Positions 46,409 through 56,279 of a stretch of DNA of 64,000 bases are shown in pieces. The DNA comes from Cellulomonas chengniuliangii. GTDB taxonomy: Bacteria > Actinomycetota > Actinomycetes > Actinomycetales > Cellulomonadaceae. The notes beneath the pieces were generated by a model. That model did no database searches. It was not told where the DNA came from and was given only the letters and a program-made list of their open reading frames with translations. The DNA lies in assembly GCF_024508335.1 (NCBI RefSeq), contig NZ_CP101988.1, positions 868,001 through 932,000 of the forward strand. Direction: 5' to 3'. Position 1 is the first letter of the stretch; the number at the start of each line of letters is the position of its first letter. The position numbers and the translations under genes are program-made.

Positions 46409-47326
46409 GTGACCTCGAGCGACCACGAGCCCGCGACACCGCCGCCGCCCGCACCGGGCCCAGAGACCGCCCCGGTCCCGGGCCCTGAGACCGCCGCGCC
46501 ACCGGTACCCGAGACCGCCCTGCCGCCGGCCCCGGGACCCGAGGCCGCTCCCGCCGCGAGCACCGCCCCCGCGGCGCTCGAGCTGCGCGGGCTGTGGAAG
46601 AAGTTCGGTCCCAAGGTGGCCGTCGCCGGCATCGACCTGACCGTCCCGGCCGGATCGTTCTACGGGCTCGTCGGCCCCAACGGCGCCGGCAAGACCACGT
46701 CCCTGTCGATGGCGACGGGCCTGCTGCGACCCGACTTCGGCGAGGTCCGCGTACTGGGCCACGACCTGTGGGCCGACCCCGTGCGCGGGAAGTCGTTGCT
46801 CGGCATCCTGCCGGACGGCGTGCGCTTGTTCGACCGCCTGACGGGCGAGCAGCTCGTCATGTACGCGGGGCTCCTGCACGGGCTGGAGCGCGAGACGGTG
46901 GCGGCGCGCACGGCCGACCTGCTGGCGGCCCTCGACCTGACGGGCGACGCCCGCACCCTGGTGGTCGAGTACTCGGCGGGCATGACCAAGAAGATCGCAC
47001 TGGCCTGCGCGATCGTGCACGCGCCCCGGGTGCTCGTGCTCGACGAGCCGTTCGAGGCTGTCGACCCCGTGTCCGCGGCGAACATCCGCGAGATCCTCAC
47101 GTCCTACGTCGCCTCGGGCGGCACGGTGATCGTCTCGTCCCATGTCATGGACCTGGTGCAGCGGATGTGCGACCACGTCGCCGTCATCGCGCAGGGGCAC
47201 GTGCTCGCTGCGGGCACCGTCGACGAGGTGCGGGCGGGCGCGAGCCTGGAGGACCGGTTCGTGGAGCTCGTCGGGGGCCGGAGCACGGGGGAGGGCCTCG
47301 AGTGGTTGCACACCTCGTCACGCTGA
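46409..47326 (+). CDS. ABC transporter ATP-binding protein with a Pro-rich N-terminal tail
   Basis: The 305-residue ATPase begins with about 50 low-complexity residues, repeating PGPETAP-like units, before the domain starts at LELRGLWKKFGPK. Walker A is GPNGAGKTT, the signature is degenerate (EYSAGMTKKIALA), and Walker B is VLVLDEPFEAVDPVS. This degenerate signature is usual in exporter-type ATPases of the CcmA group. It overlaps by 25 bases with the permease gene that follows, so the pair is one exporter of unknown substrate. Confidence 0.9.
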   Translation: MTSSDHEPATPPPPAPGPETAPVPGPETAAPPVPETALPPAPGPEAAPAASTAPAALELRGLWKKFGPKVAVAGIDLTVPAGSFYGLVGPNGAGKTTSLSMATGLLRPDFGEVRVLGHDLWADPVRGKSLLGILPDGVRLFDRLTGEQLVMYAGLLHGLERETVAARTADLLAALDLTGDARTLVVEYSAGMTKKIALACAIVHAPRVLVLDEPFEAVDPVSAANIREILTSYVASGGTVIVSSHVMDLVQRMCDHVAVIAQGHVLAAGTVDEVRAGASLEDRFVELVGGRSTGEGLEWLHTSSR

Positions 47327-48870
47327 AGCTCGCGCTGCTGCGCAACGGCCTGCGCCGCTCCGCCTGGCAGGTCGTGGGCCTGGTCATCGGGCTGCTGTAC
47401 GGGCTGGGCTTCGCCGCGCTGCTCGTGGTCGGGCTGGTGGTGCTGGCCGTGCAGGGCGACCAGGAGGTCGCCGCGACCACGCTGGTGCTGTGCGGCGGCC
47501 TCCTGGTGCTGGGCTGGTGGCTCATCCCTCTCGTCGCCTTCGGGGTGGACGCCACCCTCGACCCGCAGCGGTTCACCACGTTCGGGATTCCCCGGCGCCA
47601 GCTCCTCGTCGGGCTGGCGCTCGCGGGCCTCGTCGGGGTGCCCGGCCTGGTCACGGTCGTGGTCGCCCTGACGTCGGCGGCCGTCTGGTGGCGGGACCCG
47701 GCCGCGGTGGCGGCCGGCGTGGTGGGCGCGGCGCTCGCAGTGGCCGTGTGCGTGGTCGGCTCGCGGGCCACCACGACGGCCTTGGCCCCGCTGGTCACCC
47801 GGCGCAAGGTCCGCGAGATCGGCACCATCGTGGTGCTGGTGCCGCTGTTCATGCTCGGGCCGATCATGGCCGCGGTCGGGTCCGGGCTGTCGAGCGTGTC
47901 CGACTCCCTGCCCGAGATCGCCCGGGTGGTGGGCTGGACGCCGTTCGGGGCGCCGTGGGCCCTCCCGGCGGATGTCGCGGCGGGGAGCTGGGGGCCCGCT
48001 GTCGCCAAGCTGGTCATCGCCGTCGCGACGCTGGCCGGGCTGGCCTGGGTGTGGGACCGCGCGCTGACCCGCGCGCTGACGGGCGGCGAGCAGCGTGAGG
48101 GCTCTCAGGCCAAGGTGCGAGGGCTCGGGATCTTCGGCCGTGTCCCCGCGACCCCGGTCGGCGCCGTCGCCGCGCGGAGCCTCGTCTACTGGCTGCGCGA
48201 CCCCCGCTACGCCGGCGCGGTGGTGGTGGTGCCGCTGGTCCCGGTGATGCTGGCCTTCCTCGGCGGCGCCGACAGCCTGCTGCTGCTCCTGTCCGCGCCC
48301 GTGGGCGCCTTGCTCTTCGGGTGGGCGATCTCCGCGGACGTGGCCTACGACAGCACCGCGTTCTGGACGCACGTCGCGGCGCCGATCACGGGGGCCGTCG
48401 ACCGGTGGGGGCGCGTCTGCGCGGCGCTGGCCATCGGGATCCCCGGGACGCTCGTCCTTGCGGTCGTGTCGCTGGCCGTGAGCGGGCGCTGGGGGCTGAC
48501 GGTCCCGCTGCTCGGCTTCAGCCTGGGCGTGCTGGCCACGTCGCTGGGCGCGTCGAGCTTCGTCTCGGCGCGCGTGGTGTACCCGGTGCCGAAGCCGGGG
48601 GAGAGCCCGTTCTCGACGCCGCAGGGCAGCCAGACGGCGGCGATGATCTCGCAGATGGTCGGCATGGTCGCCCTGTGCGCCCTCCTCCTGCCCAGCGCGG
48701 GCCTCGCGGTCGCGGCGGCGCTCACCGGCTCGGTCGTGCTGGGAGTCGTCACGCTCGTGGTCTCGATCGCGCTCGGGGCGGTCTTCCTGAGGGTGGGAGT
48801 GCGGCTGGGCGGCGCGCAGTACGACCGGCGCGCACCCGACCTGCTGACGACGATGCGCGGCTTCGCCTGA
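47302..48870 (+). CDS. exporter-type ABC transporter permease
   Basis: The 522-residue protein begins at the GTG at 47302, inside the end of the ATPase gene, with GGGGAGGG upstream. It has about twelve hydrophobic segments in two halves separated by a polar loop near residue 270 (GGEQREGSQAKVRG). It is the only partner for the ATPase before it. The family is common in actinobacteria, with no known substrate. Confidence 0.85.
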   Translation: MVAHLVTLKLALLRNGLRRSAWQVVGLVIGLLYGLGFAALLVVGLVVLAVQGDQEVAATTLVLCGGLLVLGWWLIPLVAFGVDATLDPQRFTTFGIPRRQLLVGLALAGLVGVPGLVTVVVALTSAAVWWRDPAAVAAGVVGAALAVAVCVVGSRATTTALAPLVTRRKVREIGTIVVLVPLFMLGPIMAAVGSGLSSVSDSLPEIARVVGWTPFGAPWALPADVAAGSWGPAVAKLVIAVATLAGLAWVWDRALTRALTGGEQREGSQAKVRGLGIFGRVPATPVGAVAARSLVYWLRDPRYAGAVVVVPLVPVMLAFLGGADSLLLLLSAPVGALLFGWAISADVAYDSTAFWTHVAAPITGAVDRWGRVCAALAIGIPGTLVLAVVSLAVSGRWGLTVPLLGFSLGVLATSLGASSFVSARVVYPVPKPGESPFSTPQGSQTAAMISQMVGMVALCALLLPSAGLAVAAALTGSVVLGVVTLVVSIALGAVFLRVGVRLGGAQYDRRAPDLLTTMRGFA

Positions 48871-48935
48871 CGCCGGAGTGACGCTGGCGACGCCCTGAGA
48901 GACCGCGTCGCGGCCCGGCATCGAGCGCGGCCACG

Positions 48936-48941
48936 TAGCAT
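48936..48941 (+). promoter_or_regulatory. TAGCAT, probable -10 of a leaderless transcript (ychF)
   Basis: TAGCAT lies eight bases before the GTG at 48950, with no ribosome site. Confidence 0.5.
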
Positions 48942-48949
48942 TGCCCGAC

Positions 48950-50035
<1,086 letters not shown>

Positions 50036-50039
50036 CCGG

Positions 50040-50606
50040 GTGGTCTTCCTCTGCAGTGTCCCTGCTCGGCAGGCGCCGCGGGATCGGAGCCGTCGGCCCG
50101 GCTGGCTGGTCACCGTGCACGTCGACCTGGACGGGCTGGAGAACGTCGATTTCTGGCGGGACTACTCGGCCAACGGTCTGTGGGGGACAGCGGCGTACTT
50201 CCCCATCTCACGGCGATGCCCGAGCGGGCCGGCGCGGCGCTCGCCGCCGTTGCTGACGCCGACGAGGGAGGCGTCCTCTTCCACTGCGTGGCGGGACGCG
50301 ATCGGACCGGCCTCGTCGCGATGCTCCTGCTCAGCCTGGTCGGGTGCGGATCCGGACGCGATCGTCGACGACTACCTCGAGACGGTGCGCGACGCCGACG
50401 CGCTCGCTCGGGCCGCCGGGCGCGAGAACGACGAGCCGGTGCGCGAGGCGATCCTGGCCCGTCGTGGATCGAGCACCGAGGACGCGTTCCGTGACGCACT
50501 CGGTGGCCTGGACATCGACGCTTTCCTGTCTGCGGCGGGGTTGCCCGGCACCACTGTCCAGCGGCTGAGGACGTGGCGCGCCTCAACGTCCTTCGGGACC
50601 TCCTGA
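50040..50606 (+). pseudogene. tyrosine-protein phosphatase remnant, truncated and twice frameshifted
   Basis: One frame reads VDLDGLENVDFWRDYSANG, then a second frame continues with LTAMPERAGAALAAV and the phosphatase loop FHCVAGRDRTGLVAMLLLSL (HCX5R), then the first frame resumes with ADPDAIVDDYLETVRDADA to the end. The joined protein matches the middle and end of Y_phosphatase3-type tyrosine phosphatases. The N-terminal third is missing. Two compensating indels lie near 50210 and 50345. It overlaps the end of the converging TPR gene. No intact product is expected. Confidence 0.75.
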
Positions 50607-51107
50607 GCCCGTCGGCTCGGTGAGCGCGACGGCGTAGTCGCGCATCGAGCGCTGGTAACGGGGCAGGACCTCGATCTGTGCCTCGATCGCGACCCGCAGC
50701 GCCTCGTCCTTGCGCCCGGCGCTGTGCAGGGCCAGGGCCAAGACGACGCGGGGCGCGGAACCCGTGGACTCGTGGGTCGGAGCAGCGCGGAGGATGGCGA
50801 TCGCCTCGTTGAGGCGGCCGAGGTTGCGCAGGGTCGATCCGTACTGGACCGCGAGCCGCGCGTGGCGCGCCTCGTCGAGACCGAGCTCGAGAGCGCGCTC
50901 GTACTCCGCGCCGGCCTCGGCTTCGAATCCCATGGAGTCGTACATGCTGGCGAGCTCGAACGCTGCTCTTCCGTCGCTGGCCGGGCAGGTCGCTGCCACG
51001 TCGCGCATCGCAGCGACGCCCTCGTCGCGCGCGAAGGAGTCGAACCGCGCCCAGAGGTCGGTGACGGTCGTCTCCCACTGCTCGAGGGATGCGCTCATGG
51101 CGCTCAT
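50583..51107 (-). CDS. tetratricopeptide-repeat protein
   Basis: About 174 residues from the ATG at 51107 (another ATG at 51098 is equally possible; neither has a clear ribosome site). The helix pairs RAAFELASMYDSMGFEAEAG, ARHARLAVQYGSTLRNLGRL and PRVVLALALHSAGRKDEALR are TPR-like units of a form common in small actinobacterial stand-alone proteins. It has no enzyme motif and no signal peptide. The function is unknown. Confidence 0.8.
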   Translation of the reverse strand: MSAMSASLEQWETTVTDLWARFDSFARDEGVAAMRDVAATCPASDGRAAFELASMYDSMGFEAEAGAEYERALELGLDEARHARLAVQYGSTLRNLGRLNEAIAILRAAPTHESTGSAPRVVLALALHSAGRKDEALRVAIEAQIEVLPRYQRSMRDYAVALTEPTGSGGPEGR

Positions 51108-51464
51108 TGTGCAGGCGGCCGCGCCGGGGCGCCGTGCATCGGAGCGCGAGGCGTCGGCGCGGCCCAATAGCACGTCCGTGGGGATCCTGCCCGCGGTATG
51201 CGCCGATCTGGTGGCCTGTGGGCGTCACTCCCGTGTTACGGCGATGTTTCCGCCGGTCGCCATCTCATATCGTGGACGCTACTGTCCAGTATCGATACGG
51301 TAACGATCCGCTCTCCGCAACGCGACGGTCCGATTTGTCCCGTCCGACATGGCTAGCGTGGCTCCACATCCCATGGCGGCCTTGCCTGAGTCAGGCTCGA
51401 GACCGCCCGGTGTCCGAACCGCGCCGCAGTGCGCGGCGGGTTCGTCACTTTCCCAGGAGGAACA
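51108..51464 (+). promoter_or_regulatory. 357-base upstream region of the first Opp operon
   Basis: The divergent gap holds no coding frame that I can support. It contains a small palindrome GTATCGATAC near 51290 and a possible -10 TAGCGT at 51354-51359, about 110 bases before the binding-protein start. These are the only promoter-like features. Confidence 0.35.
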
Positions 51465-53291
51465 TTGAAGACGATGAGAGCGGTTGCGACCGTCTCCACG
51501 CTGGCTGCGGGTTCGCTCGTGCTCGCGGCATGCTCGGGCCCCGCCGAGCAGGACTCCGGCATCTCCGACTCCAGCTCGATCACCGTCGCGTGGGAGGCCC
51601 CGCTCAACGAGCTCAACACGAGCTCGAGCAACGGCAACGCCACGCAGAACGCGGTCATCACCTACATGATGAACGGCTCGTTCTGGTACTACAACGAGGC
51701 GCTCGAGCTCACGCACGACGAGTCGTTCGGCACGTTCAAGAAGACCAGCGACGACCCGCTGACCGTGGAGTACACCTTCGCGGACGACGTCAAGTGGAGC
51801 GACGGCACCGCGACCGACGCCGCTGACCTCCTGCTGGAGTGGGCTGCCACCTCGAACGTCTTCAACAACGTCGTGGCCGAGGAGGACCCGGAGACGGGCG
51901 AGATCCTCAACCAGGACGCGATCGACGCCGGCGTCTACTTCGACGGCAACGTCCCCGGGCGCGCGCTCATCACCGAGACCCCGGAGATCTCCGAGGACGG
52001 CAAGACCATCACGTTCGTCTACTCCAAGGCGTTCGCCGACTGGGAGTCCGACTTCGAGAAGGCCGACATCGCGGCGCACGTCGTGGGCCAGGTCGCCCTC
52101 GGCATCGAGGACGCCGACGAGGCCAAGGCCGCCGTCGTGACCGCGATCCAGGAGAACGACGTCGAGGCGCTGAGCAAGATCTCGAAGGTCTGGAACTCCG
52201 GCTTCGAGTTCACCAGCCTGCCGTCGAACGAGCAGCTGTACGTCTCCAACGGCGCGTTCCTGCTCAAGGAGTACGTCGAGAACCAGTACCTGACGCTCGA
52301 GGCGAACCCGGACTACAAGGGCACGCGCAAGGCGAAGGTCGACAGCGTCACGGTCCGCTACATCGACGACCCGATGGCCCAGGTCACGGCCCTGCAGAAC
52401 GGCGAGGTCGACCTGATCGGCCCGCAGGCCACCGCTGACGTCCGCGCCGCGATCGAGGCACTGGACGGCGTCGAGTCGCAGAACGGCATCGAGGGCACGT
52501 ACGAGCACGTCGACCTGGTCTTCGCCAACGGCGGCCCGTTCGACCCGAACACCTACGGCGGCGACGCCACGAAGGCCCTCAAGGTCCGCCAGGCGTTCCT
52601 CAAGGCGATCCCGCGCCAGCAGATCGTCGACAACCTCATCGTCCCGCTGAACCCGGACGCCGAGGTGCGCAACTCCTTCATCATCATCCCCGGCTCCGCC
52701 GACTACGACGCGATGGTCGAGGGCAACGGCTCGGACGCCTACACGGCCGAAGAGGACATCGAGGGCGCCAAGGCGCTGCTCGCCGAGGCCGGCGTGACCA
52801 CGCCGATCAACGTCCGCTTCGCCTTCAACGGTGACAACGCGCGTCGTCAGACGCAGTTCGCGCTCATCACGGAGACGGCCGCCGCGGCCGGCTTCACGCT
52901 GGTCGACGCGAGCAAGCCGGCCGCCGAGTGGGGCACGCTGCTCTCCTCCGGCCAGGACCAGTACGACGCCTCGCTGTTCGGCTGGCAGTCGACCTCGACC
53001 GCTGTGACCGAGTCGGATGCCAACTACCGCACCGGCGGCGTGAACAACTACGGCAAGTACTCCAACCCCGAGGTCGACGCGCTGTTCGACGAGCTCCAGC
53101 TCGAGACGGACCCGGAGAAGCAGCTCGCCATCCAGATCGCGGTCGAGAAGATCCTGTGGAATGACGCGTTCGGCACCACGATCTTCCAGTTCCCGGCCAT
53201 CCAGGCCTGGAAGAACGTCACGGGCGTCGAGTCGATCACCATCTCGCCCACGATCTTCGCGGGTTTCTGGAACTGGGAGTCCGCGGCCTGA
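51465..53291 (+). CDS. family 5 ABC transporter substrate-binding lipoprotein (first Opp/Dpp system)
   Basis: The 608-residue binding protein captures peptides or other solutes outside the membrane. The TTG at 51465 follows AGGAGG and gives a signal peptide with a basic start (residues K2, R5) and lipobox VLAAC with C23; an ATG nine bases on would leave only one basic residue. Mature segments EYTFADDVKWSDGTATDAAD and KYSNPEVDALFDELQLETD are family-5 hallmarks. It is longer than DppA/OppA by about 60 residues, with an acidic insert DIAAHVVGQVALGIEDADEA. A hairpin separates it from the permease genes. Confidence 0.9.
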   Translation: MKTMRAVATVSTLAAGSLVLAACSGPAEQDSGISDSSSITVAWEAPLNELNTSSSNGNATQNAVITYMMNGSFWYYNEALELTHDESFGTFKKTSDDPLTVEYTFADDVKWSDGTATDAADLLLEWAATSNVFNNVVAEEDPETGEILNQDAIDAGVYFDGNVPGRALITETPEISEDGKTITFVYSKAFADWESDFEKADIAAHVVGQVALGIEDADEAKAAVVTAIQENDVEALSKISKVWNSGFEFTSLPSNEQLYVSNGAFLLKEYVENQYLTLEANPDYKGTRKAKVDSVTVRYIDDPMAQVTALQNGEVDLIGPQATADVRAAIEALDGVESQNGIEGTYEHVDLVFANGGPFDPNTYGGDATKALKVRQAFLKAIPRQQIVDNLIVPLNPDAEVRNSFIIIPGSADYDAMVEGNGSDAYTAEEDIEGAKALLAEAGVTTPINVRFAFNGDNARRQTQFALITETAAAAGFTLVDASKPAAEWGTLLSSGQDQYDASLFGWQSTSTAVTESDANYRTGGVNNYGKYSNPEVDALFDELQLETDPEKQLAIQIAVEKILWNDAFGTTIFQFPAIQAWKNVTGVESITISPTIFAGFWNWESAA

Positions 53292-53372
53292 CCGTGGGTG
53301 ACCAGTGATCGGCCACACTCGGCTCGGTTGCACGTCTGACCAGGCTTGACAGCAGTCTGGGCACACCGCGGA

Positions 53373-53401
53373 GCGCGCCGGAACCTCATGTTCCGGCGCG
53401 C
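53373..53401 (+). terminator. hairpin between the first Opp binding protein and its permeases
   Basis: The arms gcgcgccggaac (53373-53384) and its complement (53390-53401) flank CTCAT and can extend outward with CCGCG/CGCGG. It lies about 80 bases after the stop. It probably lowers read-through so that the binding protein is made in excess. Confidence 0.65.
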
Positions 53402-53581
53402 TTCGCGGTTCCGTGCCCCATCGGTCGTCATCGCAGCCGCGTCCCCTTCTCACCCGCCCCCGTTCTGACGGCCGGGGCGGGCCTCCCGGTGAATCCGCGC
53501 CATTTCGAATCGCAGCGCACAAACGCGTACGCTGGCGCGGCCACGGGGGGAATCCGCTGTCACTGCGAGGTATCGCTTTCG

Positions 53582-55108
53582 ATGTTCACCTTCATATCGC
53601 GACGCATCCTGCAAGGGCTCGCCACCCTGCTGGCGTCGAGCTTCCTGATGTACCTGCTCGTGTCGGTGTCGATCCGCCCGCTCGACGACCTGCTGGAGAG
53701 CACGTCGCCGAACAAGGCCCAGCTCATCGCCGCGCGGATCGAGCTCCTCGACCTGGACACGCCCGTGGTCATGCGCTACTTCACGTGGCTCGGCAACTTC
53801 CTCACCGGCGACATGGGCACCGCCTGGGTCAGCGGTCAGGCGGTCAACGACAAGCTCGGCGGCGCCGTCGTCTCGACGCTCCAGCTCGTGGGCGCCGCGA
53901 CGTTGCTCGCCATCCTCTTCGGGGTGGCCGTCGGCATCGTCAGCGCGCTGCGGCAGTACACGTCGTTCGACTACCTCATCACCTTCGTCTCGTTCGTCCT
54001 CTACTCCCTGCCGGCCTTCTGGGTCGCGGTGCTGCTCAAGCAGTGGGGCGCGATCGGGTTCAACGACTTCCTCGCGGACGCCTCCCAGTCCTGGCCTGCC
54101 ATGATCGGCGCCGGAGTGGTGATGGGCGCCGTCGCGACCCTGGCCATGGGCGGTGACGCACGTCGCCGGGCCACCGCCTTCGGGATCGGGCTCCTCGCCA
54201 CGACGGGCGTGCTGGCCTACCTGTCGCTCAGCGGCTGGTGGAGCACCCCGCACCTCGGCCCGGTGCTCATCGCCGTGGTCGGCGCCGGCGTCGCGTTCGG
54301 CATCACCGCGCTCTCGACCGGGCTGAAGAACCGCCGAGCCCTCGGCTCGGCCGTCTCGGTCGTGGTCCTCGGCGTCGTGCTCTACACGCCCCTGCAGTAC
54401 CTCTTCGCCGGCATCAGCATGAGCTGGCCGCTGGCGATCGTGCTGGGCCTCGTGGCAGCGGGCTCCGGGTGGCTCGTCGGCCGCCTGTGGGGCGGCCCGG
54501 ACTGGGGCCAGTCCGCGCGGACCGCCGCGCTGACCGCGGTGGTCGTGTCGGCCATGGTGTTCATCGACCGGGTCATGCAGGTCTGGCCCAAGTACTTCGC
54601 GGCCGGGTCCATCAAGGGCCGTCCGATCGCCACGGTGGGCGACCGCACCCCGAACCTGGGCGGCGACTTCTGGGTGCGCACGCTCGACATGTACACGCAC
54701 CTGCTGCTGCCCACGCTCGCGCTGCTGCTGATCAGCTTCGCCGGCTACACGCGGTTCTCCCGCGCCAGCATGCTCGAGGTGATGGGCCAGGACTACATCC
54801 GCACGGCCCGCGCCAAAGGCCTGTCCGAGCGCACCGTCGTGATGCGGCACGGGTTCCGCAACTCGATGATCCCGCTCGCCACCATCGTCCCCCTCGACGT
54901 GGTCGCCCTGTTCGGGGGCGCCATCATCACCGAGCAAGTCTTCGGACGGCCCGGCATGGGGCAGCTCTTCATCAAGTCGCTGCACAACGCGGAGATCGAG
55001 CCGATCATGGCCTACCTCGTGATCACGGCAGGGCTCGCGGTCCTCGCGAACATCCTCGCCGACCTCATCTATGCCGCACTCGACCCACGAATCCGGGTGA
55101 ACGCATGA
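53582..55108 (+). CDS. DppB/OppB-type ABC permease with a large extra membrane insertion
   Basis: The 508-residue permease starts at the ATG at 53582 (FTFISRRILQGLATLLASSF). The first 170 residues and last 165 form a normal DppB (the ends MRHGFRNSMIPLATIVPLDV and AALDPRIRVNA are diagnostic). Between them, roughly residues 175-345, are about five added hydrophobic helices (for example MIGAGVVMGAVATLAMGG and VLIAVVGAGVAFGITALSTG). DppB proteins are usually 310-340 residues. I recall longer actinobacterial versions, but the role of the insertion is not known. It is coupled to the next permease by a four-base overlap. Confidence 0.88.
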   Translation: MFTFISRRILQGLATLLASSFLMYLLVSVSIRPLDDLLESTSPNKAQLIAARIELLDLDTPVVMRYFTWLGNFLTGDMGTAWVSGQAVNDKLGGAVVSTLQLVGAATLLAILFGVAVGIVSALRQYTSFDYLITFVSFVLYSLPAFWVAVLLKQWGAIGFNDFLADASQSWPAMIGAGVVMGAVATLAMGGDARRRATAFGIGLLATTGVLAYLSLSGWWSTPHLGPVLIAVVGAGVAFGITALSTGLKNRRALGSAVSVVVLGVVLYTPLQYLFAGISMSWPLAIVLGLVAAGSGWLVGRLWGGPDWGQSARTAALTAVVVSAMVFIDRVMQVWPKYFAAGSIKGRPIATVGDRTPNLGGDFWVRTLDMYTHLLLPTLALLLISFAGYTRFSRASMLEVMGQDYIRTARAKGLSERTVVMRHGFRNSMIPLATIVPLDVVALFGGAIITEQVFGRPGMGQLFIKSLHNAEIEPIMAYLVITAGLAVLANILADLIYAALDPRIRVNA

Positions 55109-56244
55109 GCACGCCACCGTCCCCCACCCCCCGCGGGACCTTCGACGAGACGCCCGCGGAGGAGGTGGTCGAGAACGCCATCGAGCTCAGGGAGGTCGAA
55201 GGGCTCTCGCAGAACCAGATCGTCCTGCGCCGGTTCTTCCGGCACCGGGCAGCCGTGGGCGCGATGGTCGTGCTCGTCGGCATCGTCCTGCTGGCGTTCA
55301 CGTCGATCGGCGTCGGCCCCATCCCGGGCTGGTGGTCCTTCACCCCGAACCAGACCGGGCCGCTGACCAACCCGGGTGGCTCGCCCACGATGAGCCTGCC
55401 CACCTGGCTTGGCGGGTCGGGCTTCGCGATCGGGGAGCACCCGTTCGGCCAGGACGAGGCGGGGCGTGACGTGTTCGCCCGCGTCATGCGCGGCACGCAG
55501 ACCTCGCTGATCGTCATGGTCGTCGTCGGCCTGGTCGCCTCGATGGTCGGCATCCTCGTCGGCGCCCTCGCGGGGTACTACCGCGGCGCCCTGGACAGCT
55601 GGCTGATGCGGTTCACCGACCTGGTCATCACCATCCCGGTGCTGGTCCTGGGCGCGATCCTGGGCAGCCTCGCCGCGGGCGCGGGTGGCGCCTACCTGCT
55701 GGCGATCTTCCTCGGCCTCGCGTCGTGGACCACGCTGGCCCGGCTGGTGCGCGGTGAGTTCCTCTCGCTGCGCGAGCGCGAGTTCGTGGACGCGGCCCGT
55801 GTGGCCGGCGCCAGCGACCGCCGGATCATCTTCAAGCACATGCTGCCGAACTCGATCGGCGTCATCATCGTCAACCAGACGCTGCTGATGAGCTCGGCCA
55901 TCCTGCTCGAGACGGCGCTGAGCTTCGTCGGCCTGGGCATCCGGTACCCGAACGTCTCGCTCGGGCAGCTGATCAACCAGTACCAGGAGGCGTTCGCGAC
56001 GCGACCGTGGCTGTTCTGGTGGCCCGGCCTGCTCATCGTGACGATCGCCCTCACGGTGAACTTCATCGGCGACGGCCTGCGGGACGCGTTCGACCCCCGG
56101 CAGAAGCGCATCCCGTCGCAGCGCAAGATGGACCGCGCCGCGGCCCGTGCCGCGCGGTCGACGGGCTCCGCCTCCACCGGCTCGACCGGCTCGGGCTCGA
56201 ACGGCGCCGCGTCGAACGGCGCCGCCGCGGAACCGGCCCTCTGA
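55105..56244 (+). CDS. DppC/OppC-type ABC permease (first Opp/Dpp system)
   Basis: The 379-residue protein has a charged 45-residue N-terminal tail, one helix, an outer loop ending FGQDEAGRDVFARVMRG (the hallmark of DppC), and five more helices. The EAA loop reads FVDAARVAGASDRRIIFKH. The C-terminus ends in a Ser/Gly/Asn low-complexity tail of about 30 residues. It pairs with the longer permease before it. Confidence 0.92.
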   Translation: MSTPPSPTPRGTFDETPAEEVVENAIELREVEGLSQNQIVLRRFFRHRAAVGAMVVLVGIVLLAFTSIGVGPIPGWWSFTPNQTGPLTNPGGSPTMSLPTWLGGSGFAIGEHPFGQDEAGRDVFARVMRGTQTSLIVMVVVGLVASMVGILVGALAGYYRGALDSWLMRFTDLVITIPVLVLGAILGSLAAGAGGAYLLAIFLGLASWTTLARLVRGEFLSLREREFVDAARVAGASDRRIIFKHMLPNSIGVIIVNQTLLMSSAILLETALSFVGLGIRYPNVSLGQLINQYQEAFATRPWLFWWPGLLIVTIALTVNFIGDGLRDAFDPRQKRIPSQRKMDRAAARAARSTGSASTGSTGSGSNGAASNGAAAEPAL

Positions 56245-56279
56245 TGCGGGGCCTGCTCAGGCCCCCGCCTGCCGGAACC

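Noticed and set aside
50040-50606. Reading the phosphatase remnant as one intact 188-residue gene
   Set aside because: The single frame lacks the HCX5R loop, which is intact only in another frame; a broken gene explains this better.
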